A stretch of 64,000 nucleotides of DNA, from the NCBI RefSeq assembly GCF_024138165.1, contig NZ_CP100003.1, positions 62,001 to 126,000 on the forward strand, written 5' to 3'. Position numbers and translations under genes: made by a program. The stretch comes from Halorussus vallis. Lineage in GTDB: Archaea > Halobacteriota > Halobacteria > Halobacteriales > Haladaptataceae. This document shows, piece by piece, positions 20,374 to 29,943 of this stretch. Under the pieces are notes generated by a model. It searched no databases. It was not told the origin of the DNA and was given only the letters and a program-made list of their open reading frames with translations. Within the stretch, counting starts at the first letter, position 1, and each line of letters starts with the position of its first letter.

Positions 20374-23300
20374 CTATTCTGATTTGAGTGCAAGCCCCTC
20401 GTAGTATCGAACAGAGTCGCCGTTCTCACTGTCTGTGTTCCGCTCGAACGTGACATAGTTCCCGAGGCGACGACCGAACCAGGGTTTGCTATCTGTATCA
20501 ATCCCGTGAGCTTCAGCCCACTGTTCGTAAATTTCGTAGACATCTCCGGCGGCTACTCTGCTTTGCGGGTCTTCGACGAGGTGTGTCTCTGCGAATCGCT
20601 CAACAACCGCCTCTGGATCATCAGCAATATTATCAATCGATGGCTGAGGTGCCTGCTGGATATGGTCAGCCTGTTCTCCTGTCGTTTCTTCGCACTCACT
20701 TGTGGTGACGATATCGAGTAAGGTGTCCATCGAGTACGTACCGTCAGTATCGTACACGATCGGGTTGCCTTCCTCAGGGAGAATGACGATAGCGTACGAC
20801 GTGGGGCTATAATCGGGTGTCTGGAGTTCGGCTTCGGGGACGAATGGCTTCTTGACACGCACCCAGTCGTCCTCGAACGCCGATTTCGTCTCGTAGATGT
20901 GTTGCTCACCGTGCTCATATACGACGTACTCGTCGGCAGCGTGATCGTAGCTGTAGATGGCTGGAACACGATCTTTCGAGAGTTTTCCAAGCGACGGGAG
21001 GCGGATGTGTTCCGTCCCGCTGGCATCACGAAGGACAATCTCGTCGCCATCACGCTGCCAGATGTTCTGGGTCCCGTTCTCGTCGTCGGTCGCCGGTCGC
21101 ACGGCCGTCACCCCACCTTCTTCGATTGCTCCGCCGTTGAACGTGAGATTCGAGTCAGTCGTGTAGAACCGCGTCTCGCTATTCTGGAGGGTGCGAACGG
21201 GTGGTGTGAGAATGCCGTTGACACGCTCGGCCCACTCAGTTTCGTCGTTTCCTGGTCGAACGACAAACAGCGGGATATCCCCTGCCTCTTGGGCCTTCCG
21301 GAGGTTCGTGAGTACCTTTGCGGGATTTTCGGGTGTTGTCGTTTCGACTTCGATGGCGAATCGATCGGCAACGTCGGGGTGGCTCGCCCTCGCGTCAGGT
21401 TTCTCGCTGCCATCCTGTGCGAGGATCGAGACAGTGAAGCCGAGTGCGGTGAGCTCTTCTTCGATCTGGAGGAGTGCTGCGTCGTGGGCACTCCCACCGG
21501 CGGCCTGCACGCTACCAGTATCGGGTGTCGAGACCTCTTCTCCGGCTTCAGTGAGCCGGATGCGGAGCTCGTCGGCGTCGATATCGACGGTCGTATCGAG
21601 GTATCGTGATCGTTCTCGAATGTCCGCGAGTGCATCATACGATGGCGGCTCGGCGTCGACGTCGTCGAAGAGCCGTCTGAGTTCGTCGTCAACTGCTTCG
21701 ACAGCCACCCAGCCGTTCTCTTCACGGCAGCCCTCTCGAAGCTGAAGACTCCGAACCACCTTCGCAATCGCGACGTCCAGATCGTCACTCCCGATATCGA
21801 GCACCTCGTGTCCGTCGGTAGGTGGTCTCGTTGTTGAGGCGTCTGTTGCAGCCGGCACGCCGTGTTCGTCACTGATGTGCTCGTGCATCGAGGAGAGCGT
21901 CTCAGTGAACTGCTCCTCTTCACGCTCAGTGAGTGGGGATTCGCTCTCGGGGTGGCCCGGTGGAATCGGGAGTGGTTCGAGACTGAACGGATACGGCCCA
22001 GTTTCACCGAACGTCGGGCTTGGCAGGCTAGCGATCCACTCTCCGCGCGGTAACGAACGAATCCGATTGGCGAAATCCGCGGGGTCCATTTCTTCGTGGG
22101 CCATCGCTCGCGCCAGTTCCCGGTCGACGTTGATTTTCCCGATGAGCGAACTGCCGATGTTGTTCAGAGCGTTCAGGTAGATCTTCCGTCCGCCTTCGGC
22201 CTCCATCTGTTCGGGGAACTGCATCGACAGACCAACAGAGAGGCGAAAGCCCCGCCCTTTCTCGAGGAGATCGTTCATGATGTCGGAGACCACGACTGAC
22301 GCTGCCTCGTCGACGAGCAAGTTCACGACATAGTCGTCCGGGTGCTCGGAGAGCGCTTGTTTGCGGTCCTTGAGGGCTGCATCGAGATTGGTCAGGATCA
22401 CACCGGTCATAATCCGGGCGGCGTCATCGCGGAGGTCTCCGAGGTCGAAGAGGATGACCGTATCCTCGTCGAGGACATCCCGAAAGTCGAACTGGTTCTC
22501 GGTATTATTGAAGATCTGCCGTAGGTGCGTATCCTGTGAGATGTATGCAAGGCGGTTTCCGACACCGCCCATCACGTTCGCGAAGGTGTTCGAATCTAAC
22601 TGGAGCTGCCGTCGAATCGTCCGCGTGACTTCCTCGTCGCTCGACCGTGGGGCGTCGCCGATGTTCTCGTTCGGTGGCCCGGCCTCCCAGAGCTGGTCGA
22701 CGACGTGTTCGAGCTGTCGGTGGGCGAAGTAGTCCGTCGACGCTCGGTACAGCCCGTTTTCACGCCCGTATTCCTCGTCGAATAGTGTCTTGATGAGTGT
22801 CTTGATGAGAGTCGGGGCCACAGTCGCCCGCTCGTAGCGGTCGGTTCCCATCACGAGCTTCAAAATCTCTTCGTAGTGGTCGGCCTTCCGTTGGACGGCG
22901 TCTTCGCGGCGCCGTCCGCTCTCCATCGACGGTTCGAGATCGAAAAACGAGAACCCGGGGAGTACGTCCGGGATCGGGAAGTGGACGACGTTCTCTTCGA
23001 GGTCGGTCATTCCGAACCGACGCGCGTGAGCTCGCATATAATTCTGGGCCATATCGTCGTTCTTTGGGATGATGAGGATCGTCGGCCCCTCGGTGTTGTC
23101 GTACAGCGACAGCAGATCGTTGATGAGGGCTTTCGACTTCCCAGAGCCGGTTGTTCCGAACCGGCCGTAATGAGTGGGCAGCAGTCCGGGTGGAATGTGT
23201 GTCGGCACGTCTTCGGCCTCGCCGGTGTCGTCGAGGGCATACCCGATTGCCATTCCGTCTCGGAACTCACTCATGAGGTCCTGGTGAGGACGGGGCAACG

Positions 23301-24669
23301 GATTCCGACTCTGCTGTTCCGCACGCGTCCCACGTGTCCCCTCGACAGTAAGCTGTTCCGAGGAGGGGACGAGTACGAAGTTCGCGAGTTCTCGGCCACT
23401 CAGGACGAACTCCGGTCGGGTCGTCCCACGGCCGGTCGTGATCTCACGATCCAAGAGCCGCTGAAGCGCCGCTCGTGCGTTCCGTTCTTTCGTGGCTGCC
23501 CGGAAGCCGCTGTCGCGTAACCGTTCGGCCGCAACCTGGTAGTACGGCCCGTCAAGCGGGTCGAATACCGGGACAAGTGATTGCATTCGCTCATCGAGAT
23601 CATCGTGACCGTCGTCACCGGATGGAATCCCGATTGCTCGGATGTTCGCGGTGAACGACCGCTTCGGATTTTTCGCCTCGATTGCCGCGACACGTTTTGC
23701 AACCGCGTCGCTAAGCTGGTTTCTATCCCGGCTCTCCGACTGATCGTCGAGTTCGAAGAGGGAGCCAATAATCTCCTGGGCGAGTGTGTCTCGACCGTCG
23801 ATGACGTCCTCCTTGCGAAGATCGGCATCGGACTGCCAGCTCTCGCGTCGCTGGAAGACGACTTGGAACGCCACTGGTGCTGTCGCCTCCATCAGATGGT
23901 CGACGAGCGACGCGAGCGCACCACCTGGCTGATCGACGGCTGAGAGTTCAGCTTCGTCGTCGGCGGTGAATGGCGAGAGTGAGGTCATCCAGTCCTGCTT
24001 TCGAGCGGCCGACCCCTGCCACCGCACGCCGAGTGGGGAGACGGTCTCGGTCGCTGGCCGGGCAAGTATCGTCCCACCTGATGTTACCGTTGGTTTGGCA
24101 AGCGTCGTGAGTGGCTCATCCTCGGGAATCGCATCTGGTGAAGCGAGTTCGAGGGCAGTATCGCCGAACTCGATGATATGGTCGGCAGACTGATCGTCGA
24201 CCGTCCCTCCATCCGCGACTGATTCGGCGTCTGCTGGCTCCGCTTGACTGTTGTCGTCAGTGCCACGTTCGTATAGCTCGTCAGAACCGAACTCGTACGT
24301 GAGCTCGTCCGATTCATAGTGATCGACGAATGTCTCTCGGTCGAATTCGACAGGCTGTACGAGTCGGGATGCGATGTCGATCTCGGAACGCTCGATGTCG
24401 AACGTCTCTGGATAGATCGACCGGAGTCGTTTCTCCAGGGTATCCAGATGGTCGTCGGCACCGTAGTAGAATTCGACGGGGTCGTCTGCACCCTCGCTCA
24501 GCGCGAGGAATTCGAATCGTAGCGGTGTTTCGCTATGCAGAGGATTGAGTTTGTCAACTAGCCCTGCCGAGTCCGCTGAGGTCAGTTTGTGAAGACTTTC
24601 CAGTGCCTGCGGTAGACGCTCCGGATTGAGGCGTTCGGAGGTTGGCGTCACGCGAAGGTACTCACGCAT
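20374..24669 (-). CDS. Giant VirD4/HerA-type coupling ATPase with C-terminal nuclease-like and wHTH domains
   Basis: 1431 aa from ATG 24669, which overlaps the VirB4 stop (ATGCGTGA); the frame to 24957 lies inside virB4. Residues 1-480 are an N-terminal conjugation domain. The ATPase core has Walker A GTTGSGKS (505-512) and Walker B NLLVDEA (Asp787, Glu788). Residues about 1065-1145 resemble a PD-(D/E)xK nuclease: PD at 1091-1092 and IEVET with Glu1107/Glu1109. The last about 70 residues (VAAGDVYEIYEQWAEAHGID, FGRRLGNYVTF) look like the wHTH of D5-type primase-helicases. It should couple DNA to the secretion channel. The fusion is unusual, as no separate relaxase is visible. Confidence 0.8.
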   Translation of the reverse strand: MREYLRVTPTSERLNPERLPQALESLHKLTSADSAGLVDKLNPLHSETPLRFEFLALSEGADDPVEFYYGADDHLDTLEKRLRSIYPETFDIERSEIDIASRLVQPVEFDRETFVDHYESDELTYEFGSDELYERGTDDNSQAEPADAESVADGGTVDDQSADHIIEFGDTALELASPDAIPEDEPLTTLAKPTVTSGGTILARPATETVSPLGVRWQGSAARKQDWMTSLSPFTADDEAELSAVDQPGGALASLVDHLMEATAPVAFQVVFQRRESWQSDADLRKEDVIDGRDTLAQEIIGSLFELDDQSESRDRNQLSDAVAKRVAAIEAKNPKRSFTANIRAIGIPSGDDGHDDLDERMQSLVPVFDPLDGPYYQVAAERLRDSGFRAATKERNARAALQRLLDREITTGRGTTRPEFVLSGRELANFVLVPSSEQLTVEGTRGTRAEQQSRNPLPRPHQDLMSEFRDGMAIGYALDDTGEAEDVPTHIPPGLLPTHYGRFGTTGSGKSKALINDLLSLYDNTEGPTILIIPKNDDMAQNYMRAHARRFGMTDLEENVVHFPIPDVLPGFSFFDLEPSMESGRRREDAVQRKADHYEEILKLVMGTDRYERATVAPTLIKTLIKTLFDEEYGRENGLYRASTDYFAHRQLEHVVDQLWEAGPPNENIGDAPRSSDEEVTRTIRRQLQLDSNTFANVMGGVGNRLAYISQDTHLRQIFNNTENQFDFRDVLDEDTVILFDLGDLRDDAARIMTGVILTNLDAALKDRKQALSEHPDDYVVNLLVDEAASVVVSDIMNDLLEKGRGFRLSVGLSMQFPEQMEAEGGRKIYLNALNNIGSSLIGKINVDRELARAMAHEEMDPADFANRIRSLPRGEWIASLPSPTFGETGPYPFSLEPLPIPPGHPESESPLTEREEEQFTETLSSMHEHISDEHGVPAATDASTTRPPTDGHEVLDIGSDDLDVAIAKVVRSLQLREGCREENGWVAVEAVDDELRRLFDDVDAEPPSYDALADIRERSRYLDTTVDIDADELRIRLTEAGEEVSTPDTGSVQAAGGSAHDAALLQIEEELTALGFTVSILAQDGSEKPDARASHPDVADRFAIEVETTTPENPAKVLTNLRKAQEAGDIPLFVVRPGNDETEWAERVNGILTPPVRTLQNSETRFYTTDSNLTFNGGAIEEGGVTAVRPATDDENGTQNIWQRDGDEIVLRDASGTEHIRLPSLGKLSKDRVPAIYSYDHAADEYVVYEHGEQHIYETKSAFEDDWVRVKKPFVPEAELQTPDYSPTSYAIVILPEEGNPIVYDTDGTYSMDTLLDIVTTSECEETTGEQADHIQQAPQPSIDNIADDPEAVVERFAETHLVEDPQSRVAAGDVYEIYEQWAEAHGIDTDSKPWFGRRLGNYVTFERNTDSENGDSVRYYEGLALKSE

Positions 24670-26869
24670 CGTCGCCACCTCCCGCAGCGCCACCATCTGT
24701 CTCTGTTGGCGTCCGCTCAGGTGTGAGTTGTCCGTTGTCGGTCGCTCGGCTTTCAATATCGTCCTGGAACGCCTGCACGTCCGCGTCCACAGCATTCTCG
24801 CCAGTACCGGGGAGCGAGGCTCGCCGTTGCTCGGTTGGCTCGAAGTCGATAACCTCCTTCTCCTTGGGCATCGCTTTGACCTTGATGCCGCGCCACTCGC
24901 CGTCGACGCCGACCAGTGCCTCGGAGAAGCCCGCATCTTCGTTTCCGGGGACGGCATCTTGGACGAACCGCATCTGCGCGTAGTTCAGCCCGAACTCGTC
25001 GGCCCACTCTTTGTCCATCCCGTCGAGGCGGTGGAACTGCTTGACCGCACACTGGTCGAGGATCGCCTCGGATTCGGCGTGTTCGAAGAACTCGTCGACG
25101 GTCTGGGTGACCAGGCGGATCGAGAGATCGTGGTGGCGGTGATGCCGGAACACCGTTTCGAGGAACGCCAGACTGGCGGCGTCCTGCATGATGTACCGTG
25201 CCTCGTCGATGTAGAACACGACCTCCTTGTCTGAGACCTTCGCTCGCTCGTACACCAGCGAGATCAGCAGCTGCATCGTCAGCGCCGTGCTGCTGTCGAC
25301 GCTCCCCTCCTGCTGGGCGAGATCGAGGTAAATGACCTTCTCGTCCCGGATGTCGAAGTCCGACGCCTGACCAAGATTGGCGTGCCGCCCTTCATCTTCG
25401 AAGGGACGGAGCTGATCGAGCAACCACGTCGCGTCGTCCTTGATCTTCCCTGCCTCCTCGTCGGACCGGACGACGAACTCCTCGGGCTCGTCGACCATGT
25501 CCTCGAAGACGTCCATCATGTCCCGGATGGTCGGACTCGGGTTGTCGTGCGTAGAGATGTCGTCGGTGATACCCTTGCGCTGGTAGGCACGTTTGAGGGC
25601 GAGTTCGAGCGTGGTGCGGCGGTCTCCCAGTGAGATACCACGGAGCGCGAAGAAGTTCGTAAGGAAGCTCATCGCGTCGTCGAGCTTCTCGTTGAACGGG
25701 CTCGCGTCCTCACCCATCGCCCGCTGGACGTGTTCGGGCGTTTCCCGAATCTCCAGCGGATTGAGTCCGAGTGTCCCGCCAACCGTGATCCGCTTGGCGT
25801 CGAGGGCTTCCGCGACGCCAGCCCAGTTGTTCAGCGGTTCGAGGATGATGCCGATGCGGTCCTTGCTCTGCTCGATGGAGCGGATGAAGTTTTGTTTGGA
25901 GCTGAACGATTTTCCGGAGCCCGTGTCGCCGACGGTGAACATCGCGTAGCCGTTGTCTCGGGAGAAGGGATCGATGACGACGGGGCTCTGGTTGTCCTTG
26001 TGAATCCCGAACTCGACGCCGCCCTCCTCGAGGATAGTCGCGTTATGCGGCGACGCGAGCAGTGCGCCAACGGCTCCACCGAGGGCGATGGATTCGCGAC
26101 CGAATTCGTTGTCGCCGATGGGTGCGGCGGACTGGAGGGCAAGGTCCTGGCGACAGATCGCGGTCTTCGGCGTGAGGTTCGCTGGATCATCGCGGAGAGC
26201 ACTCTTGACCGTCTGGACGGAGTCCCTGAGGTCGTCCTTGTCGTCAGCGCGAACCGTGACGAACATCCCTTGGTCGAAGACGTTCGCGCCGTTCTCGACG
26301 GCCTTGTACGTCGCTGCGGCATCGTTGGCGCGCTCTTGGAGATAGGCGCTCCGGATACTCTGTTCGAGATCAGCGTCGACCTGGAGGTCGTCAGCGATGT
26401 CCTGCAGTTCGTTCCGGGCTCGCTCCTGATTTTTCGGCGTGATGTGGGCGGTGAGGTCGAACTCGACATCAGTCAGCTCGAAGAGGTCGCTCAGATACCC
26501 GTCGTTGGGATAGTCGGCATAGTTAGCGATGTACAGCGTCGTCGTCCACTGCTCGCCGACCCGTGCAGCTCGTGTTTCCCACTCGACAGCTCCGGGCGCG
26601 GTGACGGTCTTGTGCGACTCGGAGATATCATCGAGGAGTTGGCGTTCAGCCTCGCCTTCTTTGAGTGTCTCCTCGTCGAGGACATCCGTAAAGTCCACGT
26701 CTGGTTCATCATCCGCAGTGAAGCGGTCCCAGAGATGTTTGCTGCCGACGCCGAGGACGAGACCCACTACGAGGGCAAGTACTGCACCCTCTGCTGGTGT
26801 CAGGTTCTGGAGCCACCCGGCGGCGGGGCCAAGCGCGCCACCACCTGTCTGGAGGATCACGTTACGCAT
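24662..26869 (-). CDS. VirB4/TraC-type conjugation ATPase
   Basis: 735 aa from ATG 26869 (overlaps the previous stop as ATGCGTAA). One membrane helix lies at about residues 27-44 (GAVLALVVGLVLGVG). An N-terminal VirB4-like domain reaches about residue 295. The ATPase core has Walker A GDTGSGKS (314-321), GLNPLEIRETPEHV, and Walker B VVFYIDEARYI (Asp555, Glu556), then a HHRHHDLSIRLVTQTVDEFF segment. VirB4 powers pilus assembly and substrate transfer at the inner face of the membrane. It is translationally coupled on both sides. Confidence 0.9.
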   Translation of the reverse strand: MRNVILQTGGGALGPAAGWLQNLTPAEGAVLALVVGLVLGVGSKHLWDRFTADDEPDVDFTDVLDEETLKEGEAERQLLDDISESHKTVTAPGAVEWETRAARVGEQWTTTLYIANYADYPNDGYLSDLFELTDVEFDLTAHITPKNQERARNELQDIADDLQVDADLEQSIRSAYLQERANDAAATYKAVENGANVFDQGMFVTVRADDKDDLRDSVQTVKSALRDDPANLTPKTAICRQDLALQSAAPIGDNEFGRESIALGGAVGALLASPHNATILEEGGVEFGIHKDNQSPVVIDPFSRDNGYAMFTVGDTGSGKSFSSKQNFIRSIEQSKDRIGIILEPLNNWAGVAEALDAKRITVGGTLGLNPLEIRETPEHVQRAMGEDASPFNEKLDDAMSFLTNFFALRGISLGDRRTTLELALKRAYQRKGITDDISTHDNPSPTIRDMMDVFEDMVDEPEEFVVRSDEEAGKIKDDATWLLDQLRPFEDEGRHANLGQASDFDIRDEKVIYLDLAQQEGSVDSSTALTMQLLISLVYERAKVSDKEVVFYIDEARYIMQDAASLAFLETVFRHHRHHDLSIRLVTQTVDEFFEHAESEAILDQCAVKQFHRLDGMDKEWADEFGLNYAQMRFVQDAVPGNEDAGFSEALVGVDGEWRGIKVKAMPKEKEVIDFEPTEQRRASLPGTGENAVDADVQAFQDDIESRATDNGQLTPERTPTETDGGAAGGGDDA

Positions 26870-27983
26870 CGTGTGGGTCCTCCCGGCGCGAGTGGCCGAT
26901 GATCGATTGGTCGCGAACAACACGTTCTGCCTCGTCGTAGTCGTGTTCGCGTCCGTTCCAGAAGTCCATATTCAGGACGAACAGCTCAACCGTGCTGAGC
27001 CGGCGTGCGGACCACCCCGACGCCTGCTGTATGAACTCGGAGCGAACGTCGTTGACGCGACTGTCGAGTTTCTCGAACATCTGGGCACGGCGCTCGACGT
27101 CGGTGAGGTCCTCGCGGCGGGTGACGAACGGGTTGAACAGGAACCCGATGACGGGGAACTGGGTCAGCTTCTCGGCAGGCGTTCCCTCGTCGCGGAAGCG
27201 GTCGTACACCTCTATCGGGCTGACTTCAACGCCGATGTAGTACCGGACCTGCTGGATGCCCCGGTCACGCATCTCCTTCGGACGGGTCTCCCGGTATTCT
27301 TCGAGGAGTTCCCGGAAGATCGGGTTCTCCGTGACGTCTTCGTCAGTGAGTCGGTCCTCGATGGTCTCGGTGATCTGCTCCACCGGAAATGAACGGGTTG
27401 TCGCGTGGAGTTTGAGCTTCGAGTCCAGCTCTTTGTTAGCGAATTCTTCGCCTGCCTCTTGGAGTTGCGCCCAGTCGTCGGACATCGCGAAGTCCATGTT
27501 GGCTGGATCGATCTCGATGAATGCCTCCATCGCGCCGTCTTCACGCTGGATGGCACCAGCGCCCGGCCACGCTCGCTTGATGTTCGTGAGGTCCTGCGTT
27601 CGCTCGTCCGGCTTGAACGGCGTGTAGTTCGCGAGTCCGCCCCCGTTGCGCTCTGACTCGTTGGTACTCGTGTCGGCTTCGGCGGGCGCACTGAACGTGA
27701 CCCGGGGCCGTTTGAGGTACCGATAGACATCTTTCGTCCACGTCCAGGCATTCAGGTGGGTTGGTGAGACGTAGATGACGGCGACGCCAAAGCCAAGCCC
27801 GCCAGCAACGAACGGGAGGGCTAGTGATTCGATCCCGGTGAGGCCCGCGATAAACAGCCCAATAATGGGGAAGGCGATGAGCATACCGACGTCACCTTCC
27901 TCGATATTGAGATACGGGATGCGACTCTCCTCCCCGAACTGATCCATGATGCGCCGTGCGGCCGCGTCTTGATCTGCTGACAT
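26862..27983 (-). CDS. VirB3-like membrane protein with VirB4-N-like domain
   Basis: 373 aa. Two close membrane helices (about residues 32-75, GMLIAFPIIGLFIAGLTGI and LALPFVAGGLGFGVAVIYV) are followed by NAWTWTKDVYRYLKRPR, an arrangement typical of VirB3/PrgI proteins. Residues 140-370 form a soluble domain like the N-terminal part of VirB4 (EAFIEIDPANMDFAMSDDW, RDRGIQQVRYYIGVEVSP). No Walker motif. It overlaps virB4 by 8 nt, so the two probably work as one VirB3-VirB4 unit. Confidence 0.7.
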   Translation of the reverse strand: MSADQDAAARRIMDQFGEESRIPYLNIEEGDVGMLIAFPIIGLFIAGLTGIESLALPFVAGGLGFGVAVIYVSPTHLNAWTWTKDVYRYLKRPRVTFSAPAEADTSTNESERNGGGLANYTPFKPDERTQDLTNIKRAWPGAGAIQREDGAMEAFIEIDPANMDFAMSDDWAQLQEAGEEFANKELDSKLKLHATTRSFPVEQITETIEDRLTDEDVTENPIFRELLEEYRETRPKEMRDRGIQQVRYYIGVEVSPIEVYDRFRDEGTPAEKLTQFPVIGFLFNPFVTRREDLTDVERRAQMFEKLDSRVNDVRSEFIQQASGWSARRLSTVELFVLNMDFWNGREHDYDEAERVVRDQSIIGHSRREDPHDA

Positions 27984-27985
27984 TG

Positions 27986-29101
27986 TTAGTGGATTCCTCG
28001 ATCAAACTCCATCCCACGGTCGTCACTCGCCGATTCCGTTGTCGCTCCACCAGGGTCATTCTCTGTTCGACGGTACGACGGCGTGCCGCCATCGTTTCCT
28101 CCATGCCCACCGCGGGCAGCCGCTTTTTGCGCGACGGCGTGGCCAGCGGCGGCCTTCGGCCCCCACCGAGCGGCGGTCGTCGCGACGCCGGCGCCAGCGA
28201 GGTATCCACCGGCGGCGACACCGCCGACAAGTGCTGCGCCTTTTGTCGCACCGCCGACGACTTTGGCCGTCAACGGGGTCGCGTATTTGAACGTCTTCCA
28301 CGTGATGTAGAGGGCGACCAGCGGGAGGGACGCCGCGACGAGATATTTGAGGAACGCTGTTCCTGGTGTGAGCGTTCCACCGCCGTAGATCAAATCGTAT
28401 CCCTTGAGGACCATCGCTGCTGGGAGCGGGAGGACAGCCAACGGGACAAACCGTTTGCAGAACCCCATCGCGATATCGGATACGACCGGAATATTTCCGT
28501 AGGCCAGTGCAAATGCAACCGGCATTCCGTACAGGTAGACATAGAGCAGAATCATCCGGATGTAGAACAGCGCCTCCAGCGCCCACATCGAGATTCCACC
28601 AATCACGGCGAACAATAGCCCCAGTCCCGGGTTTGTGATAGATACTTCCAAGAATCCAAGCATCGCCTCCGTAACCGAGGAAAGCTCCGGCATCAGGGCG
28701 ATAGTGAATCCGTCGACGAGATAGAGCGCGAGAGTCCCAATCCAGTACCATGTGATGATCAGAAAGGCTCCGACCCAGGCCGTCTTCTTCGTTTTTCGGG
28801 CTTCGTAGGCACTTCCGATATTGAAGATTCGAACCGTGTGACGCCCCTGGACGCTCATCACGAGGAGCAAAAGGGCGACCAGCATGATTTCGCCGCCGAT
28901 GAGAGCATCGTGAATCGCTGGCCAGGGTGCATTGGTCGGTTCACCGAAGACAAAGGCCCCGTTCGTCTCTGGCGTGGGTGTCCCGAACATTCCCTCTGTC
29001 AGAGTCTCATACCCTGATCTGAGACCATCCATGAACAGCCCGATGAACCACTCAACGACGCCCTTTATCCCCTCAAGGACGACATCAATGAGATCGACCA
29101 T
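27986..29101 (-). CDS. VirB6/TrbL-like polytopic membrane protein
   Basis: 371 aa with about seven membrane helices between residues 65 and 300 (for example IMLVALLLLVMSV, AWVGAFLIITWYWIGTLAL, LLFAVIGGISMWALEALFY, AALVGGVAAGGYLAGAG). A polar, Gly-rich cytoplasmic tail follows (GGHGGNDGGTPSYRRTEND). Size, topology and position next to VirB3/VirB4 fit the VirB6 channel component of type IV secretion. There is no close sequence motif, so the call rests on topology and context. Confidence 0.65.
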   Translation of the reverse strand: MVDLIDVVLEGIKGVVEWFIGLFMDGLRSGYETLTEGMFGTPTPETNGAFVFGEPTNAPWPAIHDALIGGEIMLVALLLLVMSVQGRHTVRIFNIGSAYEARKTKKTAWVGAFLIITWYWIGTLALYLVDGFTIALMPELSSVTEAMLGFLEVSITNPGLGLLFAVIGGISMWALEALFYIRMILLYVYLYGMPVAFALAYGNIPVVSDIAMGFCKRFVPLAVLPLPAAMVLKGYDLIYGGGTLTPGTAFLKYLVAASLPLVALYITWKTFKYATPLTAKVVGGATKGAALVGGVAAGGYLAGAGVATTAARWGPKAAAGHAVAQKAAARGGHGGNDGGTPSYRRTENDPGGATTESASDDRGMEFDRGIH

Positions 29102-29103
29102 CG

Positions 29104-29940
29104 CTATGCCTCAGTGATAGTGACCTCACAATCAGTCATATCGTCGGAACCAGTGTACTGAACGTTGTAGGTGTTTGAGACCTGATTTCCACCGACTCGT
29201 GTCTCAACGATAACAGTAAACTGGCCACTATTCCCGTCTGGGGAACAGCCCATCCCGTCCTCAGTTTCTGTGCCGAACGGAAACGAACTACTGAACAGGT
29301 CGGTCGTCTCCCCGGGGCCGATTACAACTTGTTCAGTTTCGTATATTCCACTGCCTCTCGGATTCTCAATTGGATTGGGGACATCTCCAGAGAATCGTAG
29401 TTCGACGGCAGCATCTGGACCGCTACCTGTATTTTCTACGGTGACAAACGCCTCCCCATTTTTCTTCCTATCTGTCTCGCTCTCACCATAGACTTCATCC
29501 CACGGCTTATCTGGTTTATTTCGATAGAGTCCAACATCCTGTATCTGAATCTCTGGACGGAGTTCAGTCGTGGTCTCAACTACTGTCTCCTCGCCTTTCA
29601 ACGCGAGTACGCGATACTCACCGGGCGCATACGCGGTGCCGATCTCGAATGAGACCTGTTGAGCACCTGCGGCTACGTCACGTTTCCCGAATAGCTCGCC
29701 GTTCGGTTGGATGAGGTTGACCTGGTCGACGTCGGCCTCTTCGGAGAGTTCGACGACGAGTGTTGTCCCCTCGACAGCGATACGCGTAAGTGGGCCGTTG
29801 CCATCTGGAGAGGTCGTTCCGTCACCAGGTGTTCCAGAGCCGCCATTGTCGTTCAGACAGCCAGCGACGCTCACGAGGGCAGCACCTGCGACTGTTTGGA
29901 GGGCAGTTCGCCGACTGATGTGTGGGTGGTTTCTAGTCAT
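29104..29940 (-). CDS. Tat-exported lipoprotein in the conjugation operon
   Basis: 278 aa. The signal has the twin arginine SRRTALQTVAGAALVSVAGC, ending in a lipobox Cys near residue 27, then a Gly/Thr/Ser-rich linker. The mature part is beta-rich (VSFEIGTAYAPGEYRVLALK, GRSGIYETEQVV-like region with PGETTDLF), suggesting immunoglobulin-like folds, as in haloarchaeal surface lipoproteins. It lies 3 nt from its upstream and 2 nt from its downstream gene. Possible roles are mating-pair contact or surface exclusion. No homologue recognised. Confidence 0.7.
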   Translation of the reverse strand: MTRNHPHISRRTALQTVAGAALVSVAGCLNDNGGSGTPGDGTTSPDGNGPLTRIAVEGTTLVVELSEEADVDQVNLIQPNGELFGKRDVAAGAQQVSFEIGTAYAPGEYRVLALKGEETVVETTTELRPEIQIQDVGLYRNKPDKPWDEVYGESETDRKKNGEAFVTVENTGSGPDAAVELRFSGDVPNPIENPRGSGIYETEQVVIGPGETTDLFSSSFPFGTETEDGMGCSPDGNSGQFTVIVETRVGGNQVSNTYNVQYTGSDDMTDCEVTITEA

Positions 29941-29943
29941 GGA

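Noticed and set aside
24670-24957. Longer start for the coupling ATPase
   Set aside because: It lies entirely within virB4 and lacks haloarchaeal protein character; ATG 24669 makes the typical stop-start overlap.
25730-26902. Long plus-strand frame of 390 codons opposite virB4
   Set aside because: It is the antisense of a protein with clear Walker motifs; its translation shows no domain.
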